A DNA stretch of 64,000 nucleotides from Cylindrodendrum hubeiense (Eukaryota; Ascomycota; Sordariomycetes; Hypocreales; Nectriaceae), in NCBI GenBank assembly GCA_014621425.1, contig JAANBB010000061.1, positions 62,001 through 126,000 on the forward strand, given 5' to 3'. Below are positions 1 through 8,194 of the stretch, one piece after another (within the stretch, counting starts at the first letter, position 1; each line of letters opens with the position of its first letter). The notes beneath the pieces were generated by a model. It ran no database searches and was not told where the DNA came from. It was given only the letters and a program-made list of their open reading frames with translations. The position numbers were made by a program, and so were the translations under genes.

Positions 1-98
1 CATACGTGGGTGGTCTCGGCACTGGCAAGGAGCTGCCTCCAGACCCTGGTGCGTGGGCTGCCATGGTGGCCGTCACTGGATTGAAGGAGGCCATGTAA
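1..98 (+). CDS. Dihydroxyacetone-kinase-like protein, C-terminal end (5' truncated by window edge)
   Basis: Only the last 31 codons are present, read in the frame that starts at base 3 and ends in TAA at 96-98. The peptide contains YVGG, a short loop, then PPDPGAWAAM. This resembles the end of the DhaL/Dak2 domain of dihydroxyacetone kinases, where a G-R-A-S-Y-(V/L)-G stretch is followed by DPGA. DAK enzymes phosphorylate dihydroxyacetone, and relatives phosphorylate other short ketoses such as erythrulose, at the terminal hydroxyl. The neighbours are a class II aldolase facing it, then a threonate-type dehydrogenase and a TPI paralogue, which fits a kinase acting on a C3/C4 keto sugar. The fragment is short, so the family call rests on few residues plus context. 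Confidence 0.55.
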   Translation, partial: YVGGLGTGKELPPDPGAWAAMVAVTGLKEAM

Positions 99-279
99 TT
101 GAGAATAAATTATTTGTAATAGCGGTTTAACATTGATGTTTTACAACCTAACTTTACGCTCTACCTTGTTTCTACTCTGACTAAGAAGCTTAGCAGCTAA
201 GCTGCCGTGATAACGATTCTAGAAGCTCACGTCTATCTATTCAATCGAAGACTACTCATAATCCCCATGATCCTCTAAT

Positions 280-1146
280 TCAAGCCTTGCCAGCACTTCC
301 GAGCCACACCATGTACTCCTCGATCGCCTTCTGCATGGCCTCTGTCCCAGCCTCTATGACACTAGTTAGTGGCTTTCCCCGCATCTCCTCCTGCACACGC
401 GCGTAGTGCTTATTCATGCCCTTGTTGATGTTGATCTTGGTCACGCCCGCCTTGATGCAGCGCTGAAAGAGCTCCTCGTCAAAGGGATCCGCGCCGTGGA
501 GCACCAGGTGGACGCGGTCCCCTACGGTCGCGTTGACCAGCTCCAGTCGATCGAATTCGAGCCGGATACCCCGGGGCCCGTAATTACCGTGAACATTGCC
601 AAAGGCTGGCGCCAGCAGCTCGATTCCCGTATCGACAAACTCGATTGCTTGCTCTGGAGTCGTCAAGACGCCCTCCAAATCTACTGTCTCGGCAACGCCA
701 TCCTCACCACCCTCAATGCGGCCGGGCTCTGCCTCCGTGGCGATCCCCCGCTCGTGGCAGTAATCCACCAGCTCGCGCGTCAGGGCAAGATTCTCTGCCC
801 GCTCGTAATGGCTCATGTCGCACATGATGCTGTCGAAACCCGGCTTGATGTCAGCGGCCTCACGCACGAGCTCTGGCGTCTGGCAGTGGTCGAGATGCAG
901 CGACACCGGGACCTTGGCGTTTTGGCAGGCATCGGCGGCGGCGCGGACAAGCGTGGTGCCGGCGTATATCATCGCCCAGGGGAAGAGGAGGACCATGGCG
1001 GAGGAATTGGCCGCCTCGGCTGCTTTTACCGTGGCCATGACACCCTCGAGGTTGTAGCAACACATTCCCGGCACCGCGTACCCTCCCGCACGAGCGGCGT
1101 TGAGGATCTTCATCGTCTTGTTATTAGATAAATCTGGTCGCGTCAT
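280..1146 (-). CDS. Class II fructose-bisphosphate-aldolase-family protein (ketose-bisphosphate aldolase-like)
   Basis: Intronless, 288 aa, the usual length for the short bacterial-type class II aldolases. The zinc and proton-donor motif HLDH is at residues 84-87 (Asp86 donor, His87 metal), a metal-ligand-type Glu lies in AEPGRIEGGEDG (about 140), and further His ligands are in NVHGNYG (186) and LVLHGAD (217). Canonical enzymes have GTSHGxY, HGGSG and NIDTD here. This protein has NVHGNYG, HGADPF and NINKG, so the segments that normally hold the DHAP phosphate are altered. The fold and zinc chemistry look intact, but the substrate is probably not ordinary fructose-1,6-bisphosphate. It is transcribed away from the threonate-dehydrogenase-like gene across a shared 679-bp promoter region and converges on the DAK-like gene. 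Likely cytosolic; no targeting signal is seen. Confidence 0.88.
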   Translation of the reverse strand: MTRPDLSNNKTMKILNAARAGGYAVPGMCCYNLEGVMATVKAAEAANSSAMVLLFPWAMIYAGTTLVRAAADACQNAKVPVSLHLDHCQTPELVREAADIKPGFDSIMCDMSHYERAENLALTRELVDYCHERGIATEAEPGRIEGGEDGVAETVDLEGVLTTPEQAIEFVDTGIELLAPAFGNVHGNYGPRGIRLEFDRLELVNATVGDRVHLVLHGADPFDEELFQRCIKAGVTKININKGMNKHYARVQEEMRGKPLTSVIEAGTEAMQKAIEEYMVWLGSAGKA

Positions 1147-1825
1147 TTTGTCGGTTTATTGCTGCGTGAACTTGAATTGATGAATGGAGACGCCTCTGAT
1201 CTGGCTTGTGAGTTGCGGGTCTCAGCAAGAGGTCCCAGGCCGCAAATAAGGGCACCGCAAGTTCATGTCATGTCTCCTTCGCTGGACACGAACGTCAATA
1301 ACCCCGCGATCCGCCTCACCCAGTCACAGTCGTATTTCGGCCAGCATTCTCCCGGAGTTGCAACAGCTTCGGAAAACTCCCCGGGCCGGCTCAATGCAAA
1401 GTGGATCCGGTGGGGAGCATTGCAGCTTGCGGGGGAGGAGAGGAGTGGGTGGAGTGGGCGTGGAGCTCCGCATCACGACTCGCTTCGGTGGTGGAGGAAA
1501 GCCGTTTTCGCGTCACGGCTCGGTTCGGCCTCCACTCCCGTGCTGTCATGATAGGGATAGCCGTCCTAATCATGAATTGAGCTCCTCACCAAGCAGTTTT
1601 ATTTCAATGTGGGGGCTGAGAAGTGCGTCCGTTGCAGCGAAAACCCAGCCTTTCGGGAAATGCGATACCGGAGTTGGCTGTCCGCTGTTGCGATATATAC
1701 TCCGCCCAGGACTGCAGGCAGGGGTTCGTCGTAGTTTTGGTTCTCGAGTGATCCTTCTCTTCTGTCTTAGAATCACCGTGGAATAAACAATCCAACAACT
1801 CAATCCTACGCTACCATCAGACAAA
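1147..1825. promoter_or_regulatory. Divergent promoter between the aldolase and dehydrogenase genes
   Basis: No gene is seen in these 679 bases. It holds GGCTCGGTTCGG at 1517-1528 and a two-mismatch copy, GACTCGCTTCGG, at 1477-1488. The two sit 40 bp apart inside similar flanks (TCACG before each). A TATATA stretch lies at 1694-1699, about 130 bp before the dehydrogenase ATG. GTGGGG at 1410-1415 and GCGGGG at 1429-1434 match the SYGGRG consensus of the carbon-catabolite repressor CreA, a short motif that is common by chance. The same 12-mer recurs upstream of the SnoaL-like gene, and part of it upstream of the MFS gene. Confidence 0.5.
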
Positions 1826-3154
1826 ATGGCCGAAACAAAGGCGCCCGTTGCCTTCATCGGCCTGGGAGCCATGGGCTTTGGTATGGCCACCCAGCTCGTC
1901 AAGCAAGGCTACTCAGTTACCGGTTTCGATGTCTGGCCTCCGACCCTTGAAAGATTTCAGCAAGCTGGCGGCAGCACCGCATCGACACCAGCTGAGGCTG
2001 TTCAGGATAAGGAGTACTGCGTGTGCATGGTGGCGACAGCTCAACAGGCACAGGAGGTGCTCCTCGAAGGCGCCAACCCCGCTGTTCCCGCACTGGCCAA
2101 GGGCGCCGCGCTTCTGCTGTGCTCAACGGTAGCGTGTGGCTATGTCCAACAATTAGCCCAGCAAATTAAAGACAGCGGTCGTCCAGATATTCTCCTGATC
2201 GATTGTCCCGTGTCCGGTGGGGCAATTCGAGCCGCCGACGGCACGCTCTCAATCATGGCCGGAGCGGCGGACGAGGCTATCGAAAAGGGACGCGACCTCC
2301 TCCAAGCCATGTCAGATCCGGAAAAGCTCTACATTGTGAATGGCGGTGTCGGTGCTGGCAGCAACATGAAGATGTGCCACCAAGTCCTTGCTGCCAACCA
2401 GATCCTTTCCGCGAACGAAAGTATGGGTTTCGCCGCCCACCTCGGTCTCGACTTGACTGAGACTAGCAAGGCGCTGATCGCATCAGAAGGGTGGAGCTGG
2501 ATGCTGGAGAACCGAATGCCACGCATGCTGCATCCTGAGTTCCAGCCCGTTGCCAGTGCAGTCACCATCATCTTGAAGGACACTAGTATCATCACATCAG
2601 AAGCTAGGCGCTACGGCTTTCCTACACCCATGACCAGTAGTGCAGAGCAGGGATACTTTACTGGGCTCGGACGAGGTTTTGGGTCCGACGACGATGCCAG
2701 TCTCATTCGAGTATACACCGAAGGTAAGGGCAAGGTTGGTCCTGTGAAGGGACAGGCGGAGACGAAGGATGCCAAACTGAAGTTGGTCATCAACCTGCTG
2801 AAGGGCATCCACATCTGTGCAGCGGCCGAGGCTCTTACCTTCGCCCACAAGGTCGGCCTCGATCTTGAGCAAGTGTATGAGCTGTGCATCAACGCTGCAG
2901 GTGGCAGCACCATGCTCAAGACCTTTGGAGGTGACATGATCAAGATCCTACATAGTGAGCCACCCTTGGTGGCGGATGGGCTTGCGGCCCTCGCCCAGGA
3001 TCTTCACGAGGCGGTCGACGAGGCGCAGAAGCTGAAGTTGCCGCTGTTCCTCGGTTCTCAGGCGTTGAATATCCTCCGGTTAGTGCTGCAGCACAAGCCA
3101 AAGGACCGCGCAGAGGCGCCGATGGCCTTAGCCGTCAAGGTCTGGGCTGCATGA
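1826..3154 (+). CDS. L-threonate-dehydrogenase-like NAD-binding beta-hydroxyacid dehydrogenase with duplicated C-terminal domain
   Basis: Intronless, 442 aa; bacterial LtnD and 3-hydroxyisobutyrate dehydrogenases are about 300 aa. An N-terminal Rossmann domain (about 8-165) carries GLGAMG at 12-17 and the substrate motif DCPVSGG at 126-132. The first helical NAD_binding_11-type domain (about 177-300) has the catalytic-type Lys182 in GAGSNMKMCHQ. A second, similar helical stretch follows at about 318-430 (KLVINLLKGIH, then AEALTFAHKVGLDL), so the C-terminal domain seems to be present twice. The family oxidises the hydroxyl of short beta-hydroxyacids, and LtnD acts on L-threonate to give 2-oxotetronate. 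I prefer this substrate class because DAK-like, aldolase and TPI-like genes flank it. An alternative is a hydroxyisobutyrate or glyoxylate reductase-type enzyme. The ATG lies in a good context (ACAAAATGG). Confidence 0.85.
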   Translation: MAETKAPVAFIGLGAMGFGMATQLVKQGYSVTGFDVWPPTLERFQQAGGSTASTPAEAVQDKEYCVCMVATAQQAQEVLLEGANPAVPALAKGAALLLCSTVACGYVQQLAQQIKDSGRPDILLIDCPVSGGAIRAADGTLSIMAGAADEAIEKGRDLLQAMSDPEKLYIVNGGVGAGSNMKMCHQVLAANQILSANESMGFAAHLGLDLTETSKALIASEGWSWMLENRMPRMLHPEFQPVASAVTIILKDTSIITSEARRYGFPTPMTSSAEQGYFTGLGRGFGSDDDASLIRVYTEGKGKVGPVKGQAETKDAKLKLVINLLKGIHICAAAEALTFAHKVGLDLEQVYELCINAAGGSTMLKTFGGDMIKILHSEPPLVADGLAALAQDLHEAVDEAQKLKLPLFLGSQALNILRLVLQHKPKDRAEAPMALAVKVWAA

Positions 3155-3694
3155 GCTGCGGAGGTGGCAATGTCGGATTGTTGAGGACCAGGATGGGGGC
3201 CGGGGTCTGGGGAATAAGCCAACGACACGCTCGTGTCGCAGTCAGTCAATAGAAAAAGACACCAATTACTTCTTCACGTCACGCTTCCGATATTTGGTCA
3301 TGTGGGCAATGGTTACGACGACCGAGTTGAGCACGTCGCAGTGTAAGTAAGCGCCCCTCCCCGGATTTCCTATCTGGGAAGCCCGACTCGGCAGCCGCCG
3401 GACGTCCACCAAGGAATGCCAGAAACGGCATGCTTCGCTTGATGCAAAAGACAGTCCCGAATAAAACCCACTAAACAGAGAATTGAGATATCATCTGGCC
3501 AGTTCATTGTAGTTTGCTCCGTTCCGAATCGGTGCTCGGCAGAATCTTCGGGTCGTCCTCTGACAGAAGCGCTCCGAGGCGTCGGCTCACGACCAGCGAC
3601 CCGGAATACTGGGTCTCACCTCTCCGGCACTTTGACCTCCTCGGAAGATTCTCTTGTTTGTCTGTTTACAGATACTTACTTGATCATTCTACGA
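3155..3694. other. Intergenic region upstream of the TPI-like gene
   Basis: No gene is supported here. It serves as 3' end of the dehydrogenase gene and promoter of the TPI-like gene. No exact copy of the GGCTCGGTTCGG motif is present; the nearest resemblance is ATCGGTGCTCGG around 3519. Confidence 0.5.
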
Positions 3695-4483
3695 ATGACT
3701 GACGAATCAATGACTGTTCCACGTCGGCCGCAGCGCCGCATTGTCGGTGTCTCGACGAAGATGTACTTCTCTGCATCACGGACTGGCCAATACGTCGACC
3801 AGCTCATCCAGCTCCTCTCCGGCTCGGACTCATCACAATTAGATAATGTCGACGTCTTCATCATTCCCGACCATGTCACCCTTATGTCCGTGATCAACAA
3901 AGTTCAGGGCAACAATATCTGGTGTGGCGCACAAGATACTTTCCACGAGGACGCGGGTGCATACACCGGCGAAGTGTCACCAGCTGTACTGGCTGAAGTC
4001 GGCTGCAGACTTGTTGAAGTCGGACACGCCGAACGGCGGCGTTTATTTGGAGAGACCGATGAAATCACCGCGAAGAAGGCTGCGGCTACCGCACGAGACG
4101 GTATGGTGCCATTAGTATGCATCGGCGAGAAGATGCGGGGCGAAACGTCCATCTCCGCCGTGGATGAGTGCCGTGGTCAGATCGAGTCTGTTTTGGCGGC
4201 AGTATCGGATGATGCTGAGGTGATTCTGGCGTATGAGCCGGTCTGGGCCATCGGCGCCTCGCAGCCGGCGGAGGTTGACTACGTCGTCGAAGTTACATCT
4301 GCAATCCGACAACTTGAGTGTATACAAAAGCGAAGTGGCTCCACCAGGATACTGTATGGTGGAAGCGCAGGACCAGGTCTATTCCAGAAACTGAAGGATG
4401 GCGTGGATGGGTTGTTCTTGGGGAGGTTTGCGCATGATCCGGCGCAGTTTTACAAGACCATTCAGGAAGTCGCTGTGGCATGA
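3695..4483 (+). CDS. Triose-phosphate-isomerase-family protein (paralogue type, possibly tetrulose-phosphate isomerase)
   Basis: 262 aa from the ATG at 3695. The open frame extends upstream to 3632 but begins there at TTG, so 3695 is the better start. The catalytic set is present: Lys22 in STKMYF, His111 in EVGHAERRRLFGE, Glu181 in LAYEPVWAIG, and a phosphate loop YGGSAGPG near the end. Departures from glycolytic TPI are Ser in place of the Asn two residues before the Lys (NWK becomes STK), GHAERR instead of GHSERR, and YGGSAGPG instead of YGGSVN. Homologues with such changes include bacterial isomerases acting on erythrulose phosphates in erythritol and erythrulose catabolism. With a DAK-like kinase nearby, isomerisation of erythrulose-1-phosphate or DHAP is the natural guess. 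It is not likely to be the housekeeping TPI. Confidence 0.88.
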   Translation: MTDESMTVPRRPQRRIVGVSTKMYFSASRTGQYVDQLIQLLSGSDSSQLDNVDVFIIPDHVTLMSVINKVQGNNIWCGAQDTFHEDAGAYTGEVSPAVLAEVGCRLVEVGHAERRRLFGETDEITAKKAAATARDGMVPLVCIGEKMRGETSISAVDECRGQIESVLAAVSDDAEVILAYEPVWAIGASQPAEVDYVVEVTSAIRQLECIQKRSGSTRILYGGSAGPGLFQKLKDGVDGLFLGRFAHDPAQFYKTIQEVAVA

Positions 4484-4751
4484 GATGGCTTATAACATAG
4501 ATCTATACTGAGATTCATAACAACATCAGTTCATATTAAATTACTATCCACATTGCATATATCACTATTTCGTTTTTTCATGGTGGAAGATATTTTGTTC
4601 AGTCGGTTCTTTTTCTTCATTCCTCACTGTAAGTTAAAGGAGTGAGCTATCAAGTACCAAAAACAATAAATTCAAGTAAGCATGTATCATATAACGAGAG
4701 TCTTAAAATTCCAACACGCTGGTAAATCCTTGCTATGCGTGTTTCTGAAGC

Positions 4752-5680
4752 TCAATATTCTTCCACATCAGCAAAAGTCTTGTAGGGCGACGGGAGAGGC
4801 ACATCGAGCTTTCGCGCCCTGTTTGGGCTGTAGACATCCGCGATCTATTGAACATTGGTTAGCTCTACATCCACGCTAGAAGAATAGAGTCGAGTACTCG
4901 CCTTCTTCGCAGCCTCATCTGGGGTGGGCATGAAAACTGCCTTGCCATTCTTTCCAAAATAGGCCAGGTCCTGATAGCTGATTAGCAAAGGTTGTATCTC
5001 GGCAAACAGGCACAATTACCTTGTCAAAAGCAATTTGGTTCTTGTTCGCGAACGTAATCCAGTTCTCGCTGAATGGAGCACGGGTGACCTCAAGGCAACG
5101 GAAATGCCAAATTTTCCACTCGCCATCCTGCTTCAAGAAGTCAAGAGCATACTGGCACCACACCCAGTGGGTCCAAACTCGCTTTCCATCGACGTTCTTG
5201 TCCTCCGGCTCATAGAGAAACTCCGGCATGGTACCGACGTTAGCCGGATCGGACAACCCACTCTCAACACCAGCCATGAGCCAGAAACCCTTCGCAGTTT
5301 TGCCGTCTTCTGCAACCTCGATGAGTGGAGTTGTGGTCTCATGAAGAATCAGCTTCCCTGCCGGAGATGGACGGCCACTGTGGTAGGCCATGACGCTGTC
5401 ATAATCTGTGTAGACGCCAACGTTGGTGTATTGAGCATGAATTCCAGCAGTGCCCTTCTTGACCCAAAGAGGTTTGATCTGTTCATCTTCAAACACGTTG
5501 TGGAGATGCATGTACTTGCTAAATACATTTTCGACTGCACCACGGTCGTAGGCCTGAATATGAGTTAAGTATTAAGCCTGTGTTGATAATTCCCATCAAT
5601 CCACTACTTACACGCTGGGCAAGTCGCTCGGCAGCCACAACTCGGGCTTCAAGGGCCGCAATTAAATCAGTTGAAGTCAT
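4752..5680 (-). CDS. SnoaL/NTF2-like domain protein, four exons
   Basis: Rebuilt exons are 5612-5680, 5020-5553, 4902-4970 and 4752-4844, giving 254 aa. It starts MTSTDLIAALEARV and ends KTFADVEEY. Introns 1 and 2 (5554-5611, 4971-5019) are GT-AG. Intron 3 (4845-4901) uses a GC donor (AAG|GCGAGT) with a CTAACC branch site and TAG acceptor; only this splice keeps the frame into exon 4. The middle, with RVWTHWVWCQYALDFLK followed by GEWKIWHFRCLEV, is the typical beta-sheet core of fungal SnoaL-like proteins, which adopt a cone-shaped NTF2 fold used by small dehydratases, isomerases and cyclases. The substrate is unknown. It lies between the TPI-like and MFS genes, and its promoter shares the 12-bp motif, so it may belong to the same pathway. 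Confidence 0.85.
4845..4901 (-). other. Probable GC-AG intron in the SnoaL-like gene
   Basis: A 57-bp intron with donor AG|GCGAGT, the form seen in GC-AG introns, a branch-like GCTAACC and acceptor AATAG. The only nearby GT would put exon 4 out of frame, while the GC donor joins two good coding frames in phase 0. Confidence 0.7.
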
Positions 5681-6258
5681 AATTTCAGGTATGATATTAA
5701 AATCAAGTATGATGGAAATTATGAATTCTCAAGTTAAGTGACGAGAGAACTCTAGATATACTTGAGTAGTCTGAAAGATTTATCACAGTCTATACACATC
5801 TCATGATGCGTCCCCTTCACCCTGCATCATCTGATCATTGAAACCGTGACAACCATGATACCCCGAGGGCTCGGTTCGGAGCCAGAGTCACAAGAGTCAG
5901 TGTGGGGCCCCGGAATTCGGGATGGAACCTCAACTCCGAAGAATGCAGAGAATAGTTAGTTATACCCTAAGGGATCTGAAATTACAAGCTTGAGGCTATC
6001 GAGTCTTGTTTTGGATGGGCTTGTGGAATTGTCGAATCACTAGCAACCGTTTTATTGATCTTTTCTTCAATTTTATGGGGTGTTCGTCGTGGAAATATAG
6101 GACGAGACAATGGAATTATGAATATGAAAGCCATGTTGATATCAAACTAAGTTTAACTGATCTCGATTTGCGTCAAAGATTTTCTCGTCAGGAAGATTTT
6201 TTCATAGATCTATTCAACTTCAGAGATACATTCTTCCTGGAGCTATATTATCCTGCAA
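5681..6258. promoter_or_regulatory. SnoaL-like gene promoter and MFS 3' flank, with copy of shared 12-bp motif
   Basis: GGCTCGGTTCGG lies at 5868-5879, 188 bp before the SnoaL-like ATG, inside the short inverted repeat GGCTC-GGTTCG-GAGCC. The rest (about 5880-6258) is fairly AT-rich. A short open frame near 6006-6275 has no recognisable protein features and overlaps the MFS stop, so I do not call it. Confidence 0.5.
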
Positions 6259-8026
6259 CTAGTCGGTCGTGGTGACTCCGCTCTTCTCCTCCCTGCGCGT
6301 CGCGTATCGTCGCCAGATGGGGTTCAAAATATACACAGGAACTCCCAGAATGAATATGGCACCAAAGATACCTGCCAACACTCCAAAGGACCAGGTATAC
6401 CCTCTCTGCGCAACCATGGGTGTCATGCCAAAAGCCACTCCGAATGACACAATGTTCTTGGTTCCCACTACCATGACCAAGGCTGGGCCGGGATGCTTTG
6501 GGCTGGCCTCTGAGGCAAACGTGGTGCTGACGATCAAAACGCTGGTGAACGTGATTTGAAAGACTGTCCAGCTAATAACAACTCCCCAGGAGGAGCCGCC
6601 ACCCTCAAATGCCGCGGCTGCCATAAATCCGTAAAGGATCAGCATGGCGAATCCAAGAAGGGCCACTGAAATTAGTACGATCAATCGATGCTCGGGCTTG
6701 TGGATTCCATGGTTGCGCTTGGCCATCCACATCACAAATGGTTCTCCAAGCAGAGTGCAATACGCAGCACCGAGGAGGCCACCAACAACGCCCCCCAAGT
6801 TGATCAGTCCAACATCTTGTGCCTGCCATCCATATGTTTGAAGTACAGTATCGTATGTCAAAGAAATACCGACGACACAGCCGAGAGTAATAGAGCTGGC
6901 CAAAACCACGTATAGGATGGCGGGCGAAGTCATGCTCTGAGCCATGCGAAGCCATGAAAGAACAATCATCTTCCCTGGGGTTGGGTGTGGCTCTGACCAA
7001 GGCTTCAGCATCTGCGTGTATGATTTCTTCGGTACATCAACCTCATCCGCCTGGGACTGAATTCCATGTTGTTCGAGATATTCTTGGGCCTCATTATCGG
7101 GGATGATGTGAGTAACGCCAAAATCGTCGGTCATAATAACACGGCCATCCAGATTGACAGCAGGTCGAGCGAATCGTGTCTCGAAACCGAACAGTATCGC
7201 AAACACCAACCCAACTGCAATCGCGATGACAAACACCCAGTAGTACCATCTCCAGCCAAGGGCAGCGGCCTCGTAGCTACTGGCCAGGTTGAGAGAACTA
7301 CTGAGAATGTTTTGGATTGTCCAGTATAAGCCAAATACCCGGCCACGCTCGTGTAGAAACGTCACTTCCGTGAGCATGAGGGGCAGCAGTGACTCAGAAG
7401 CACCCGTAGCAAGTCCTTGGATGATACGACTCGCAAGATGGCCATTGTAACTGTTTTGAGTGGCAGAGCCGATTGTGGCGGCAAGTAGGATGATTGTGGA
7501 GATAAGAAAGACGGGTCGGCGGCCGAATGCAAGAGATACAGGGAGGATGATGAAGTTGCCTGTGACCTTTGTGATTAGCAGGTTGTCTTATCTTCTTCGA
7601 GATTCGTGGGCATACCTAGACCAATGCAAAGAGAGGGAAGGGTCAAGAGGAAAGCAATATCTCCTGGCTTGTATCCCTGAGGGGAGTAGAGTGCAAAAAA
7701 TACATTCAGGATTGCACCGAGGCCTCCTGCAAGAGCCAAGCTCATGACGGCTGCGAAATCGTTAGTCTTGTCGTCTTCCGGGATGGAAAGGGTATTGGCG
7801 ACATACAGAACCAACAGCATGTGAGGATGACGGCCCATTTCTCCCAGGTCTTGAAGTTCAGAGGGTCGTTGGGGTTGCTGGATGGTATCGGGACCCTTCG
7901 AACATTGCCATGCTTGTCCACAAGCAGTGCGTTGCCCTCGACGTAGCCCTCCTGGTGAGCCGAGGGCTTCTCGATATCCTCGAGCATCTCAGCCGAGGGC
8001 TGCTTCATGTCCAAGTTGGTCGCCAT
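6259..8026 (-). CDS. MFS transporter, three exons (DHA1-like fungal type)
   Basis: Exons 7807-8026, 7616-7750 and 6259-7559, spliced through two 56-bp introns, give 551 aa. The start is the ATG at 8026 (MATNLDMKQPS). The N-terminal cytoplasmic part contains NPNDPLNFKTWEKW, a signature of a large group of fungal MFS proteins of the 12-TM drug:H+ antiporter/polyamine class. After TM2 and TM3 comes the loop LAFGRRPVFL (the MFS motif A position), then RIIQGLATGASESLLPLMLTEV (TM4/5). A long central loop at about residues 275-330 has DEVDVPKKSYTQMLKPWSE, and six more TMs follow. It probably sits in the plasma membrane. Its place beside the C4 cluster and the shared promoter motif suggest it could import the cluster's substrate. 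Sequence alone does not give the substrate. Confidence 0.9.
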
Positions 8027-8151
8027 GATGCAGATGGGCTGCAAGACTTGCGGAAGATGAAAGGTCTGACTTGGCCGAGCTATCGAGAACAATGAGCCGC
8101 TTGAGACGGGGTGATTCTGCTCGAAAAGGTCATCTTCTTATACTATCTTGT

Positions 8152-8194
8152 GGCTCGGTTGGGGAACCGAGCCATCCCTGTCCGATCGGTTCGG
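8152..8194. promoter_or_regulatory. Inverted repeat and motif copies upstream of MFS gene
   Basis: The 9-bp arms GGCTCGGTT (8152-8160) and AACCGAGCC (8165-8173) form a perfect inverted repeat with a 4-bp GGGG spacer. TCGGTTCGG follows at 8186-8194. Both contain the core of the 12-bp motif seen upstream of the dehydrogenase and SnoaL-like genes. They lie 126-168 bp before the MFS start, a likely place for a Zn2Cys6-type activator. GCGGGG at 8216-8221 matches the CreA consensus. Confidence 0.5.

Noticed and set aside
406..1131. 241-codon plus-strand open frame
   Set aside because: It is the antisense shadow of the class II aldolase, whose motifs are clear on the minus strand.
3632..3694. Upstream extension of the TPI-like frame
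   Set aside because: Begins at TTG and adds no conserved residues; ATG at 3695 is preferred.
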